DNA of 64,000 bases from Brachybacterium sillae (GTDB taxonomy: Bacteria; Actinomycetota; Actinomycetes; Actinomycetales; Dermabacteraceae): contig NZ_JAFEUW010000001.1 in assembly GCF_025028335.1 (NCBI RefSeq), forward strand, positions 930,001-994,000. The letters run 5' to 3'. The notes beneath the pieces are model-generated. The model searched no databases. It was given only the letters and a program-made list of their open reading frames with translations, and was not told the DNA's origin. A program made the translations under genes and the position numbers. Positions 38,622-47,848 of the stretch are shown one piece after another (the stretch's first letter is position 1; every line of letters starts with the position of its first letter).

Positions 38622-40941
38622 GACCACAACGAGCGCGGCCGGTAGCAGTGTGGAGTTGCAGATCGGGGGCATGACGTGCGCGTCGTGCGCGAACCGGATC
38701 GAGAAGAAGCTCAACAAGCTCGACGGCATCACCGCGAGCGTGAACTACGCGACCGAGAAGGCCAGCGTCACCGCCCCCGACGGCTACGACCCGCAGCTGC
38801 TCATCGCCGAGGTCGAGAAGACCGGCTACACCGCCGCCCTCCCCGCCCCGAAGAACCAGGCAGGCGCGGGCAGCAGCGACGGTGAGGGTGAGTCGGCCGA
38901 GGACGCCGAGCTGCGTACCCTGCGGACCCGGCTGATCGTCTCGGCAGTGCTCGCGGTGCCGGTGATCGCGCTGGCGATGGTCCCGGCGTTGCAGTTCGAC
39001 TATTGGGGATTCGCTTCCCTGGTGCTGGCTGCGCCGGTGGTGGTGTGGGCGGGTTGGCCGTTCCATCGGGCGGCGTGGATGAACCTCAAGCACGGCACCG
39101 CGACCATGGACACCCTCATCTCGGTGGGCACCACTGCGGCGCTGTTGTGGTCGCTGGTGGCGCTGTTCTTCGGCACCGCCGGAGACCGCGGCATGACGCA
39201 CGCGTTCGAGTTCACCATCGCCCGCACCGACGGATTGTCCTCGATCTATCTGGAGGTCGCGGCCGGGGTGATCACCTTCATCCTGCTCGGCCGCTACTTC
39301 GAGAAGCGCTCCAAGCGTCGTGCCGGGGCCGCGCTGCGGGCCCTGTTGGAGCTTGGTGCGAAAGAGGTCGCGATCCTCCGCGACGGTGTCGAGACGCGGG
39401 TGCCGATCGAGGAACTGTCGGTCGGGGATGAGTTCGTGGTCCGTCCTGGTGAGAAGATCGCCACCGACGGGGTCATCACCTCCGGGTCCTCTGCGATTGA
39501 CGCCTCCATGCTCACCGGCGAATCCGTGCCTGTTGAGGTCGCCGTCGGCGACAACGTCACCGGAGCCACCGTGAACGCCGGCGGCCGGTTGGTCATCAAG
39601 GCCACCCGCGTCGGCTCGGACACGCAGCTGGCGCAGATGGCCAAGCTCGTCGAGGACGCCCAGTCCGGCAAGGCCGAGGTCCAGCGCCTGGCCGACAAGG
39701 TCTCCGGCGTGTTCGTACCGATCGCGATCGCGATCTCCGTCGCCACCCTGGGCGCGTGGATCGGTGCCGGGTTCCCGCTCGCGGCCGGGTTCACCGCCGC
39801 CGTGGCGGTGCTCATCATCGCCTGCCCCTGCGCCCTCGGCCTCGCCACGCCGACCGCGCTGCTGGTCGGCACCGGACGCGGCGCGCAGATGGGCGTGCTC
39901 ATCAAGGGCCCCGAAGTCCTGGAATCCACCCGCAAGGTCGACACGATTGTGCTGGACAAGACCGGCACCGTGACCACCGGCAAGATGACCCTCACCGATG
40001 TCATCACCGCCGACGGAGTCGACCGGGCCGAGTTGCTGCGACTGGCAGGCGGGTTGGAGGACGCTTCCGAGCACCCCATCGCCCAGGCCATCGCCGCCGG
40101 GGCCACTGCCGAGGTCGGCGAACTGCCCACCCCGGAATCCTTCGAGAACATCGAAGGCAAGGGCGTGCAGGGCGTCATCGACGGCCACGCCGTGCTTGCC
40201 GGACGCGAGTCCCTGCTTGCCGACTGGTCTCAGCACCTGGACGAGGAACTGCGGGCCGCGAAGCAGGCCGCCGAGGCCGAGGGCAAGACTGCGATCGCCA
40301 TCGGCTGGGACGGCCAGGCGCGTGGGGTGCTGGTGGTCTCGGACCGGATCAAGCCCACCAGCGCGCAGGCGATCGCGCAGTTCAAGGAGCTGGGGCTGAC
40401 CCCGGTGCTGTTGACCGGGGACAACCAGACCGTGGCCGAGCAGGTGGCCGCCGAAGTTGGCATCGATCAGGTGTATGCCGAGGTCCTGCCGAAGGACAAG
40501 GTCGATGTCGTCACCGAACTCCAGAGCCAGGGCAAGGTCGTGGCGATGGTCGGCGACGGCGTCAACGACGCCCCCGCCCTCGCTCAGGCCGATCTCGGCC
40601 TGGCGATGGGTACCGGCACCGACGTCGCGATCGAGGCCGCCGACATCACCCTGGTCCGCGGCGACCTGCGGGCTGCTGCTGACGCCATCCGGTTGTCGCG
40701 GAAAACTTTGGGCACGATCAAGACGAACCTGTTCTGGGCCTTCGCCTACAACTCCGCCGCGATCCCGCTGGCGGCGTTCGGGCTGCTCAACCCCATGCTC
40801 GCCGGTGCCGCGATGGCACTGTCCAGCGTGTTCGTCGTCTCCAACAGCCTCAGGCTGCGCACCTTCAAAGCCCGCGCCGACGACAGCGGAGACGCCGGCC
40901 CTGCTCAGGCCGCGCCCGAACGCGAACCCGCGATGGCCTGA
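38608..40941 (+). CDS. copA: Cu(I)-exporting P1B-type ATPase
   Basis: A 777-aa copper pump. The N-terminal HMA domain has C24-A-S-C27. The actuator TGES motif is in [11 protein letters not shown], the membrane metal site is C406-P-C408, the phosphorylated Asp is D450-K-T-G-T, and the ATP-binding [10 protein letters not shown] hinge and C-terminal membrane residues YNSAAIP follow. CPC with YN and the MxxSS region ([16 protein letters not shown]) indicate Cu(I) specificity. ATG 38608 has AGGAGG upstream and overlaps the previous gene by 14 nt. Confidence 0.97.
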   Translation: MSTAETTTSAAGSSVELQIGGMTCASCANRIEKKLNKLDGITASVNYATEKASVTAPDGYDPQLLIAEVEKTGYTAALPAPKNQAGAGSSDGEGESAEDAELRTLRTRLIVSAVLAVPVIALAMVPALQFDYWGFASLVLAAPVVVWAGWPFHRAAWMNLKHGTATMDTLISVGTTAALLWSLVALFFGTAGDRGMTHAFEFTIARTDGLSSIYLEVAAGVITFILLGRYFEKRSKRRAGAALRALLELGAKEVAILRDGVETRVPIEELSVGDEFVVRPGEKIATDGVITSGSSAIDASMLTGESVPVEVAVGDNVTGATVNAGGRLVIKATRVGSDTQLAQMAKLVEDAQSGKAEVQRLADKVSGVFVPIAIAISVATLGAWIGAGFPLAAGFTAAVAVLIIACPCALGLATPTALLVGTGRGAQMGVLIKGPEVLESTRKVDTIVLDKTGTVTTGKMTLTDVITADGVDRAELLRLAGGLEDASEHPIAQAIAAGATAEVGELPTPESFENIEGKGVQGVIDGHAVLAGRESLLADWSQHLDEELRAAKQAAEAEGKTAIAIGWDGQARGVLVVSDRIKPTSAQAIAQFKELGLTPVLLTGDNQTVAEQVAAEVGIDQVYAEVLPKDKVDVVTELQSQGKVVAMVGDGVNDAPALAQADLGLAMGTGTDVAIEAADITLVRGDLRAAADAIRLSRKTLGTIKTNLFWAFAYNSAAIPLAAFGLLNPMLAGAAMALSSVFVVSNSLRLRTFKARADDSGDAGPAQAAPEREPAMA

Positions 40942-40976
40942 ACCCCACGCACATCGATCCGAAAGGGACTTCTTCA

Positions 40977-41549
40977 ATGAACAAACGACTCGCGACACTG
41001 GCCACTATGGGCGTCATCGGCGGGGCCGTGCTGCTGGCCGGCTGTGCCACCAGCGATCCGCTCGCCGATCCCTCGCCGACACAGAGCCAAGAGGCCTCCG
41101 GTGGTCACGGGGACATGGACCACCCGACCGATGGCGGCCCCGTGCCTGAGGGCATGACGGATGCCACCGACCCGGCCTACCCGGTCGGCACCGAGGTGAT
41201 CCTCACCGCCGATCACATGGACGGCATGAACGGGGCGAGAGCGACCGTGGTGGGCGCCTACGACACCTACGCCTACTCCGTGGACTACACGCCCACCACC
41301 GGCGGCGCACCGGTCACCGACCACAAGTGGGTCGTCCACGAGGAGCTCGGCGGCGTCGAGGACGCGCGGCTGCCGGACGGCAGCACGGTGACCCTCGCGG
41401 CCGACCATATGGACGGCATGAACGGAGCTGAGGCCACGATCGCCTCGTCAACCGACGAGACCGTCTACGTCGTCGACTACGAAGCCGACGGCATGACCAT
41501 GACCAACCACAAATGGGTCACCGAGAGCGAGATGCAGCCCACCTCCTAA
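40977..41549 (+). CDS. YdhK/DUF1541-family lipoprotein
   Basis: The 190-aa product has a lipoprotein signal ending LLAGC, a His/Asp-rich linker and two DUF1541 repeats. Each repeat contains ADHMDGMNGA and ends in a (D/N)HKWV motif. The repeats are common in copper and metal islands; the function is unknown, but the HMDGM clusters suggest metal binding outside the membrane. It lies 35 nt after copA. Confidence 0.88.
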   Translation: MNKRLATLATMGVIGGAVLLAGCATSDPLADPSPTQSQEASGGHGDMDHPTDGGPVPEGMTDATDPAYPVGTEVILTADHMDGMNGARATVVGAYDTYAYSVDYTPTTGGAPVTDHKWVVHEELGGVEDARLPDGSTVTLAADHMDGMNGAEATIASSTDETVYVVDYEADGMTMTNHKWVTESEMQPTS

Positions 41550-41573
41550 CCGGACAACGGCCGTCCCACCCTC

Positions 41574-41630
41574 ATCGCCCCGTTCACCTGCTGAACCGCG
41601 TCCTCGCGGCAGGTAGGTCAACGGGGCGAT
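41574..41630 (+). terminator. Hairpin between the YdhK-like gene and csoR
   Basis: An 11-bp stem (41574-41584/41620-41630) encloses a second stem ACCTGC/GCAGGT. There is no long T-run, so it may only partly separate csoR from the upstream transcript. Confidence 0.5.
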
Positions 41631-41686
41631 CTGACCATCGCGCAGCCGGCACCGAGACGCCGACGCTTTCAGAGAAAGACACCACC

Positions 41687-41983
41687 ATGACCACGACACC
41701 GGCGTTTGGCTACATCAACGACAAGAGCCGCTACCTGGCAAGGATGAAGCGCATCGAGGGACAAACCCGCGGGATCCATCGGATGGTCGAACAAGACGCC
41801 TACTGCATCGACATCCTCACCCAGATCAGTGCGATCACCGCAGCACTCGAAGGCGTCGCGCTCGGGCTCCTCAACGACCACCTCAAACACTGCGTCGCCG
41901 AGGCGATCCAGAACGGGTCCGACGAAGTGGACCAGAAGCTCACCGAGTCCTTCGCCGCCATCAGCCGACTCGTGAAGTCCTAG
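41687..41983 (+). CDS. csoR: Copper-sensing repressor CsoR
   Basis: A 98-aa all-helical DUF156 repressor. The Cu(I) ligands of CsoR are complete: C40, then H65 and C69 with the family spacing C-x24-H-x3-C. The DNA-binding helix region RMKRIEGQTRGIHRM is present. It probably represses both operons through the sites at 35389 and 37355 and releases DNA on Cu(I) binding. It ends 12 nt before IS copy B2. Confidence 0.94.
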   Translation: MTTTPAFGYINDKSRYLARMKRIEGQTRGIHRMVEQDAYCIDILTQISAITAALEGVALGLLNDHLKHCVAEAIQNGSDEVDQKLTESFAAISRLVKS

Positions 41984-42064
41984 GCGTCGCGGGCAGGGAC
42001 TGCTGAAGGTTCGGTTGACACCTGATCTGTGGGGACATGAGGTCCCCGCTGGAAGGATGTCGAC

Positions 42065-42364
42065 ATGCCTGCAGCACACCCCAAGGAGTTCCGTGACGAC
42101 GTGGTCGCGGTCGCCCGTCGTGGCGAGGCCCCGATCGCTCAGCTCGCCAAGGACTTCGGGATCTCCGAGTCCTGCCTACGCAACTGGCTCCATCAGGCCG
42201 ATGTCGAGGACGGCCACCGTCCCGGCGTGACCAAGGCCGAGAACGAGCAGCTGCGCGAGGCGCGGAAGAAGATCCGCTTACTGGAGCAGGAGAACGAGGT
42301 CCTGCGCCGCGCCGCGGCGTACCTGTCGCAGGCGAACTTGAGGCTGGGTCAGAGCCCAAAATGA
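42065..42364 (+). CDS. IS3-family transposase OrfA (copy B2)
   Basis: The 99-aa HTH/coiled-coil protein is identical to the product at 32962-33261. It overlaps orfB by 4 nt. Confidence 0.92.
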   Translation: MPAAHPKEFRDDVVAVARRGEAPIAQLAKDFGISESCLRNWLHQADVEDGHRPGVTKAENEQLREARKKIRLLEQENEVLRRAAAYLSQANLRLGQSPK

Positions 42365-43233
42365 CCTACCCGCTGGTCCGTGACCTTGCCGTCGACGGGA
42401 TCCCCGTGACGGTGACCTGCCGGGTGCTGAAGTTCTCGACCCAGGCGTTCTATGCCTGGTGCGCCGACCCGGTCAGCGAGCGGGACCTGGTCGACGCCTA
42501 CGCGATGAACGCCGCGTTCGAGGTCCACCGTGACGACCCTGGGTTCGGGTACCGGTTCATCGCCGACGAGCTCGCCGCGGCCGGGCACGAGATCTCGGAG
42601 CGGCGGGTGTGGAAGATCTGCTCCCAAGCACAGATCGTCTCCGCCCACGCCCGCACTCGTGGCCGGTGGAAGAAGCCGGGCCCGCCCGTGCACGATGACC
42701 TCGTCGAGCGGGACTTCACCGCGACAGGCCCGAACCGGTTGTGGCTGACCGACATCACCGAGCACGCCACCGCCGAGGGGAAGCTGTACCTGTGCGCGGT
42801 CAAGGACGTGTGGGCGCGCCGGATCGTCGGCTACTCGATCGACGACCGGATGCCGGCCGCCCTCGCGGTTGACGCCCTCGAGATGGCCGTCGCCCGCCGC
42901 GGCCCGGGCGAGGTCACCGGCTGCGTGGTGCACGCCGATAGGGGCAGCCAGTTCCGTGCTCGGCCCTACGTCACCGCCTTGCACCGGGCCGGACTGGTCG
43001 GGTCGATGGGACGGGTGGCCTCCAGCGCGGACAACGCCGCGATGGAGTCCTTCTTCGCCCTCCTGCAGAAGAACGTCCTGAACAGCCGCCGGTGGAGCAG
43101 CCGCGCTGAGCTGCGGCTGGCGATCGTCACCTGGATCGAACGGACCTACCACCGCCGACGCCGGCAGCGCGCCCTTGGAAAGACGACACCGGTCGAGTTT
43201 GAGACCATCTACTGGCCGACGAAAGCGGCCTGA
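42361..43233 (+). CDS. IS3-family transposase OrfB (copy B2)
   Basis: The 290-aa DDE integrase-core protein is identical to the product at 32093-32965, with catalytic residues intact. Confidence 0.93.
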   Translation: MTYPLVRDLAVDGIPVTVTCRVLKFSTQAFYAWCADPVSERDLVDAYAMNAAFEVHRDDPGFGYRFIADELAAAGHEISERRVWKICSQAQIVSAHARTRGRWKKPGPPVHDDLVERDFTATGPNRLWLTDITEHATAEGKLYLCAVKDVWARRIVGYSIDDRMPAALAVDALEMAVARRGPGEVTGCVVHADRGSQFRARPYVTALHRAGLVGSMGRVASSADNAAMESFFALLQKNVLNSRRWSSRAELRLAIVTWIERTYHRRRRQRALGKTTPVEFETIYWPTKAA

Positions 43234-43274
43234 ACCACCACACCCGAAGTGTCAACCGAACCTTCAGCAGTCCC

Positions 43275-43335
43275 TCGTTCCTGACGAGGACTGAATGGTT
43301 TTTTGAGGAGATCCCCCCATGAGCAGTGCCAAGAA
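43275..43335 (+). pseudogene. Spacer with the 5' stub of an interrupted gene
   Basis: GAGGAG followed by ATG 43319 opens MSSAKNE, after which IS element C begins. It looks like a real ribosome site and start codon whose gene has been cut off. A T6 run precedes it. The original gene is unknown. Confidence 0.35.
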
Positions 43336-43362
43336 TGAAGCGTCCCGGGTTTCGTGCCGCTC

Positions 43363-44298
43363 CTATGTGGGTGCCAGCTCTCGGTTGAGGGCGGCGTAGT
43401 AGGCAGTCTCGTACTCGGCCGGGGTGGTCATAGCCAGGGACGAGTGGAGCCTTCGATTGTTGTACCACTCGACCCATCCGGCGGTGGCGTACTCGACGTC
43501 GGCGATGGTCTTGTACGGGCCGTTGTGGAAGATCGTGGTGGTGATGCACTCGGTCTTGTACAAACCGATGACGCATTCCATGAGCGCGTTGTCATACGCA
43601 TCGGCGACGGTCCCGATGGACGCGGCGATGCCCTCGGCGGCCAGGTGCTCGGCGAAGCGAAGGCTCGTGTACTGCGACCCGGCATCGCTGTGCGCGATCA
43701 GCTCGCCGGGCTGCACAGGGTGCCCGTGCCGGTCACGGTCCCACAACGCGATCCGCAGCGGGGTCAGGACCAGCGGGGTCGTCTTGGCCGTCGCGGCATG
43801 CCAGGCGAGGATTCTCTGCGAGTAGCAGTCCAGCACGAACGCGACGTATACGAAGCCCGCCCACGTGCGCACATAGGTGAAGTCCGCGACCCACTTCGTG
43901 TTCGGCGCGGCCGCGGTGAAGTCTCGATTGAGCAGGTCACCGGCACGGCAGCCGTCCTTGGCCGGGACGGTGGTGCGCACTGGCCTGCCTCGACGCACAC
44001 CGTTCATCCCCGCAACCCGCATGAGCCGGTCCACACGACCGGCGCCGACCTGGTGACCTTGTCGACGCAGCCACGCGGTCATCTTCCGACGCCCGTACAG
44101 CCCTTCCGGGGTGCCGACAAGGTCGTGCAGGACGTTGAGCAGGACCGCGTCGGACGTGTCACGAGCCGACGCGCTGCGGCGGCGCCACGCCCGGTAGGTG
44201 CGTGCGGCGATCTGACAGCCCTCCTGACGGAGCACCCTGCAGATCGACTCGACCGCATGCCCCTTGGCGCGCATCTGATCGATGAATCCCATGATCAT
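43363..44298 (-). CDS. IS3-family transposase OrfB (element C)
   Basis: A 311-aa integrase-core protein with KWVADFTYV (Asp), AHSDAGSQYTS (Asp) and NALMECVIGLYKTE (Glu). It is different in sequence from elements A, B and D. It overlaps orfA by 4 nt and is intact. Confidence 0.93.
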   Translation of the reverse strand: MIMGFIDQMRAKGHAVESICRVLRQEGCQIAARTYRAWRRRSASARDTSDAVLLNVLHDLVGTPEGLYGRRKMTAWLRRQGHQVGAGRVDRLMRVAGMNGVRRGRPVRTTVPAKDGCRAGDLLNRDFTAAAPNTKWVADFTYVRTWAGFVYVAFVLDCYSQRILAWHAATAKTTPLVLTPLRIALWDRDRHGHPVQPGELIAHSDAGSQYTSLRFAEHLAAEGIAASIGTVADAYDNALMECVIGLYKTECITTTIFHNGPYKTIADVEYATAGWVEWYNNRRLHSSLAMTTPAEYETAYYAALNRELAPT

Positions 44299-44606
44299 CG
44301 GTTGCGGGGGTCGAGCTCCCCCGCGAAGAAAATCGAGGCCTTGCGCAGGATCTCGTTGTCCTCCCGCAATCGTTTGACCTCGCCGCGCAGGCGCTTGAGC
44401 TCGGCCAGGTCATCGCTGGTCGGCCCGTCCTTGAGGCCGGCGTCGACGCGGTGCTGACAGACCCAGCGGCGCAAGGTCTCGCGCCCCACGTCGACCTTCG
44501 GCGACACCAAAGCCACGGCCTTCGTGACTGACCCGGCTTCCTCGACACGGTCCAGGACCATCCGCACCGCGCGGTCCTTCACCTCGGGATCGAACTTCTT
44601 CGGCAT
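44295..44606 (-). CDS. IS3-family transposase OrfA (element C)
   Basis: A 103-aa protein starting MPKKFDPEVKDRAVRMVLDRV, with an HTH and the coiled coil LRGEVKRLREDNEILRKASIFFAG. ATG 44606 is preferred over an upstream ATG because the family N-terminus begins there. Confidence 0.9.
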   Translation of the reverse strand: MPKKFDPEVKDRAVRMVLDRVEEAGSVTKAVALVSPKVDVGRETLRRWVCQHRVDAGLKDGPTSDDLAELKRLRGEVKRLREDNEILRKASIFFAGELDPRNR

Positions 44607-44660
44607 GAACAACATCCTCTCGAACTCGAAAGGAAGCGGCATCACACCCGGGACGCTTCA

Positions 44661-44777
44661 ATGTCCCTTTCGAGAGTGCTGTGGAAGGTTCACTCGAAGG
44701 CTCCCACGGTGACCGCGTCCATGCTGGGGACGGTGTTGGCGGCCGGGGAGGGTTACACCACTATCAGGGACTCAACT
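44661..44777 (-). mobile_element. Orphan left end of an IS256-family element
   Basis: Read on the minus strand, these 117 nt match the left end of the element at 30614 (AGTTGAGTCCC..., the promoter-proximal leader and ACAGCACTCTCGAAAGG), with internal differences. The transposase gene is absent; IS element C starts where it should continue. Confidence 0.75.
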
Positions 44778-44852
44778 CCGTCAGGCCGACGCGTTGGTGA
44801 TCACCACGCTGAACTGTCTGGAACGCTCCACCCTCAAGAGTGGATGCAATAG

Positions 44853-44900
44853 TGGAACGGGCCGACGGGGACCATGACATCCCGGCGTCGGCCCGTTCCA
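44853..44900. terminator. Strong hairpin in an IS-scarred spacer
   Basis: A perfect 15-bp stem (44853-44867/44886-44900) has an 18-nt loop. It follows a short open stretch (DALVITTLNCLERSTLK) that may be the tail of a lost gene. Neither strand has a T-run, so termination is likely but not certain. The rest of 44778-44950 shows nothing recognisable. Confidence 0.5.
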
Positions 44901-45033
44901 ATCGGTGACGGCCCAGTCCCTGGTCCTGGGTCAGACCGCGAACCACTCATTGGGCTGACCCCGTTTCGTAGGTCCAGTCGTTATGAGAGTCGTCCTGTTG
45001 CCCGCGGTCGCGGGCAGGGAGACTGGTCAGATC

Positions 45034-45318
45034 ATGACGAACAGCAGGAAGCGTCACACCCCGGAGCAGGTCGTCCGTAAGCTCGGGCAGGCCGACAGGA
45101 TGCTCACCGATGGTCAGGACGTCGCGGCGGTGTGCCGGGAGCTGGGGGTGTCCGAGCAGACGTACTACCGGTGGCGGAACCAGTACGGCGGCCTCAAGGC
45201 CGACGACGCAAAGCGCCTGAAGGAGCTGGAGAAGCAGAACGCGACCCTGAAGCGTCTGCTCGCGGAAGCGGAGCTGGAGAAGGCCGCGCTCAAGGAGCTG
45301 GCTGAGGGAAACTTCTAA
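45034..45318 (+). CDS. IS3-family transposase OrfA (copy A2)
   Basis: A 94-aa protein nearly identical to A1 OrfA; visible changes are LADG to LTDG and VSAV to VAAV. It ends at the GGGAAAC frameshift site. Confidence 0.92.
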   Translation: MTNSRKRHTPEQVVRKLGQADRMLTDGQDVAAVCRELGVSEQTYYRWRNQYGGLKADDAKRLKELEKQNATLKRLLAEAELEKAALKELAEGNF

Positions 45319-45362
45319 GCCCGGACAGGCGCCGCGCCGCCGTCGATCACCTCAAGCGCAAG

Positions 45363-46184
45363 TTGCGGGTGAGCGAACGGATGGCGTGCCGTCTGGTCGG
45401 GCTGAGCCGCTGCGCGTACCGGCGACCGCTCAAGGGCGACACGGTCACGGACCCGGATCGGGCGCTCAGGGAGTGGCTGCGCGCCTGGGCGAAGGACCAT
45501 CCCCGCTACGGGTATCGGCGGGCGTATCACGACGCCCGCGCCGAGGGGTGGGTGGTGAACCACAAGAAGATCCAACGCCTGTGGCGTGACGAAGGGCTCC
45601 GGGGCCCGCAGCGGCGTCGACGCAAGCGCGTCGGGTCCTCGACCGTCGACGCGCCGACGGCGGACGCGCCGAACGTGGTGTGGGCGGTGGACTTCCAGTT
45701 CGACGCCGACGAGCACGGACGATTGATCAAGATCTGCTCGATCGTCGACGAACACACCCGGGAGTGCATCGGCGGGCTCGTGGAGCGCTCGATTACCGCC
45801 GACCGACTCACCGCCCACCTCGAGGACCTCGTCGCCGCCCGGGGCGCCCCGGCGGTGCTCAGGTCGGACAGCGGGCCGGAGTTCATCAGCGAGGCGATGG
45901 CCGACTGGGCTGGCACCCGCACCGGCCTGTCCTACATCCCTCCGGGCTCGCCGTGGCGCAACGGGTACGTCGAGTCGTTCAACAGCCGGATCCGCGACGA
46001 GTGCCTCAACATCAACAGCTTCTACTCGCTGCTGCACGCACAGGTCATCATCGGCGACTGGAAGGACGAGTACAACCACCACCGCCGGCACTCCTCGCTC
46101 GGCTACCTAACCCCAGCCGAGTACGCTCGGCAGTGCACCCATCAAATGGAAACCGACGACTCACAGAACGTCCGGACCGAATGA
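45363..46184 (+). CDS. IS3-family transposase OrfB (copy A2)
   Basis: The 273-aa integrase core has AVDFQFD (Asp), LRSDSGPEFIS (Asp) and NGYVESFNSRIRDE (Glu). The TTG at 45363 is only the first permissive codon. The open frame continues upstream through SPDRRRAAVDHLKRK, and the natural product is probably the OrfAB fusion made by -1 frameshifting near 45310. Confidence 0.92.
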   Translation: MRVSERMACRLVGLSRCAYRRPLKGDTVTDPDRALREWLRAWAKDHPRYGYRRAYHDARAEGWVVNHKKIQRLWRDEGLRGPQRRRRKRVGSSTVDAPTADAPNVVWAVDFQFDADEHGRLIKICSIVDEHTRECIGGLVERSITADRLTAHLEDLVAARGAPAVLRSDSGPEFISEAMADWAGTRTGLSYIPPGSPWRNGYVESFNSRIRDECLNINSFYSLLHAQVIIGDWKDEYNHHRRHSSLGYLTPAEYARQCTHQMETDDSQNVRTE

Positions 46185-46197
46185 AGGGGGCGGCTCA

Positions 46198-47501
46198 GAA
46201 GTGCTATGAGCCAGACCATCGAGATGATCGATCCTGTGACGGGAGAGATCATCGATGAACAACAGATCGCCGAGCAGCTGCTTGCGCAGGCGAAGGAGCA
46301 GGGCGTCAGCCTCGTCGGGCCGGGAGGCCTGCTGGGCGGTCTGACGAAGACCGTGCTCGAGACCGCGCTCGACGCGGAGATGACCGAGCATCTTGGCTAT
46401 GAGAAGCACGCGTCATCGAACGGCGAGAACGCGCGCAACGGGACCCGGCCCAAGACCGTGTTCACCGAGGTCGGTGCCGTCGAGATCGACGTGCCGAGAG
46501 ATCGTGACGGGTCGTTCCAGCCGAAGATCGTGCGCAAGCGGCAGCGGCGGTTGGACGGGATCGACGAGATTGTCCTATCGCTGACCGCGCGCGGGCTGAC
46601 GACGGGTGAGGTCGCGGCGCACTTCGACGACGTCTACGGCGCGAGCGTCAGCAAGGACACGATCTCGAAGATCACCGACAAGGTGATCGAGGAGATGACC
46701 GAGTGGCAGAATCGTCCACTGGACCGGGTCTACCCGGTGGTGTTCATCGACGCGATCGTGGTGAAGGTCCGGGACGGGCAGGTGCGCAACAAGCCGTTCT
46801 ACGTCGCCGTCGGCGTCACCACGGCCGGGGAACGCGACATCCTCGGGATCTGGGCCGGCGACGGCGGCGAGGGCGCGAAGTTCTGGCTGGGGGTGCTCAC
46901 CGAGCTGAAGAACCGCGGCGTCGAGGACGTGTGCATCGTGGTCTGCGACGGTCTGAAGGGCTTGCCGGAGTCGATCACCACGACGTGGGAACTCGCGGTC
47001 GTGCAGACGTGCATCATCCATCTGATCCGCAATACGTTCAAGTTCGCGTCGCGCAAGTACTGGGACCAGATCGCCCGTGACCTGCGCCCGGTCTACACCG
47101 CGCCGACCGAGGCTGCGGCCAGAGCACGCTTCGAGGAGTTCGCCGAGAAGTGGTGCACGATGTATCCGGCGATCCGCAAGCTGTGGGAGAACGCCTGGAC
47201 GGAATTCATCCCGTTCCTGGACTACGACGTCGAGATCCGCCGCATCATCTGCAGCACCAACGCGATCGAGTCCCTGAACGCCCGCTACCGCCGCGCCGTG
47301 CGCGCCCGAGGGCACTTCCCGAACGACGCCGCCGCATTGAAGTACTTGTATCTCGTGACGCGGTCGCTTGACCCTACCGGCCGAGGTCGGGCACGCTGGG
47401 TGACGAGGTGGAAGCCCGCACTCAACGCCTTCGCGATCACCTTCGAAGGCCGAATCAACTGAAATGCGCCAGACCAGATCCACCGTTAATCTGACAGACC
47501 C
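46198..47501 (+). mobile_element. IS256-family element, left end lost
   Basis: A different IS256 type from the one at 30614. The right end (complement GGGTCTGTCAGATTAACGG) is present. On the left, IS copy A2 stops 8 nt before the transposase ATG, so the left inverted repeat and promoter are gone and the element is immobile by itself. Confidence 0.8.
46206..47462 (+). CDS. IS256-family transposase
   Basis: A 418-aa mutator-type transposase with FIDAIVVKVRDG (Asp), VVCDGLKGLPESI (Asp), the VQTCIIHLIRNTFKF C/H motif and STNAIESLNARYRRA (Glu). The reading frame is intact; expression would depend on read-through from copy A2. Confidence 0.94.
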   Translation: MSQTIEMIDPVTGEIIDEQQIAEQLLAQAKEQGVSLVGPGGLLGGLTKTVLETALDAEMTEHLGYEKHASSNGENARNGTRPKTVFTEVGAVEIDVPRDRDGSFQPKIVRKRQRRLDGIDEIVLSLTARGLTTGEVAAHFDDVYGASVSKDTISKITDKVIEEMTEWQNRPLDRVYPVVFIDAIVVKVRDGQVRNKPFYVAVGVTTAGERDILGIWAGDGGEGAKFWLGVLTELKNRGVEDVCIVVCDGLKGLPESITTTWELAVVQTCIIHLIRNTFKFASRKYWDQIARDLRPVYTAPTEAAARARFEEFAEKWCTMYPAIRKLWENAWTEFIPFLDYDVEIRRIICSTNAIESLNARYRRAVRARGHFPNDAAALKYLYLVTRSLDPTGRGRARWVTRWKPALNAFAITFEGRIN

Positions 47502-47506
47502 GATCC

Positions 47507-47676
47507 CAGCGTCGCCGCCCGGTTGCGAGGTCGATGTACTTGCGCGGGATGCCGCCGTCGAGCGCCTCCTTGACGTAGGGCAGGACGAGGTCGGGGTCAC
47601 CCCAGGCTCGAGCCGAGGAGATCTTGCGCAGCGGTGTGGCGTCGGGCGGGAACTCGTAGTCAGGCGGCTTCGGCAT
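47507..47676 (-). pseudogene. Small conserved-looking gene, 3' end cut by the IS256 element
   Basis: ATG 47676 opens MPKPPDYEFPPDATPLRKISSARAW, continuing to GRRRWD, after which the frame runs into the IS right end and stops at 47455. The composition looks genuinely coding. I do not recognise the family. Roughly 57 native residues remain. Confidence 0.5.
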
Positions 47677-47798
47677 GGCATCGAGTCTCCAGGGCGAAGA
47701 CGTCGTTCTGAAGGGCTCGGCGCGGTGCTGTTTCCGCACGTGTGAGCGGCTGTTGGTGCGATGGGCGCAGGTTGCCGGCGTCATCATTCGCACCATGT

Positions 47799-47831
47799 CT
47801 GTATGACAGTGCTACGCTTGGCGTCATACAG
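47799..47831. promoter_or_regulatory. Inverted repeat upstream of the RHH-YfbU gene
   Basis: The 9-nt arms CTGTATGAC (47799-47807) and GTCATACAG (47823-47831) are perfect inverses 15 nt apart. They end 17 nt before the start codon. This fits an operator for the ribbon-helix-helix domain encoded directly downstream. Confidence 0.6.
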
Positions 47832-47848
47832 TCTTACAGGAGGTCGAG

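Larger units (their letters stand above)
32052..43274. mobile_element. Composite copper-resistance transposon (11.2 kb)
   Basis: Two apparently identical 1,279-bp IS3-family copies in inverted orientation (32052-33330 and 41996-43274), with transposase genes pointing outward, bracket an MFS transporter and a copper-handling gene set ending in csoR. Outer flanks (ATC and TCG) do not match, so no target duplication of the whole unit remains. Confidence 0.8.
41996..43274 (+). mobile_element. IS3-family element B, copy B2 (1,279 bp)
   Basis: It is the inverted twin of 32052-33330, with the same length, the same perfect 26-bp terminal repeats and identical predicted proteins. It forms the right boundary of the composite transposon. 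Confidence 0.93.
43336..44660 (-). mobile_element. IS3-family element C (1,325 bp)
   Basis: Inverted ends begin TGAAGCGTCCCGGG on both sides, imperfect further in. orfA and orfB are complete on the minus strand. Flanks (GAA and ATG) show no target duplication. Its right end abuts an IS256-family remnant. Confidence 0.88.
44951..46197 (+). mobile_element. IS3-family element A, complete copy A2 (1,247 bp)
   Basis: Its ends are TGGGCTGACCCC (left) and the complement TGAGCCGCCCCC (right), imperfect inverted repeats. It carries complete orfA and orfB. Flanks TCAT and GAAG differ. It is the reference for the split copy A1/A3. Confidence 0.92.

Noticed and set aside
32052-43274. Target-site duplication of the composite transposon
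   Set aside because: Outer flanks ATC and TCG do not match under any shift of the IS ends by one or two bases; later rearrangement probably removed it.
47464-47745. Plus-strand open frame right after the IS256 transposase as an accessory transposon gene
   Set aside because: It lies antisense to the better supported truncated gene at 47507-47676 and crosses the IS end.
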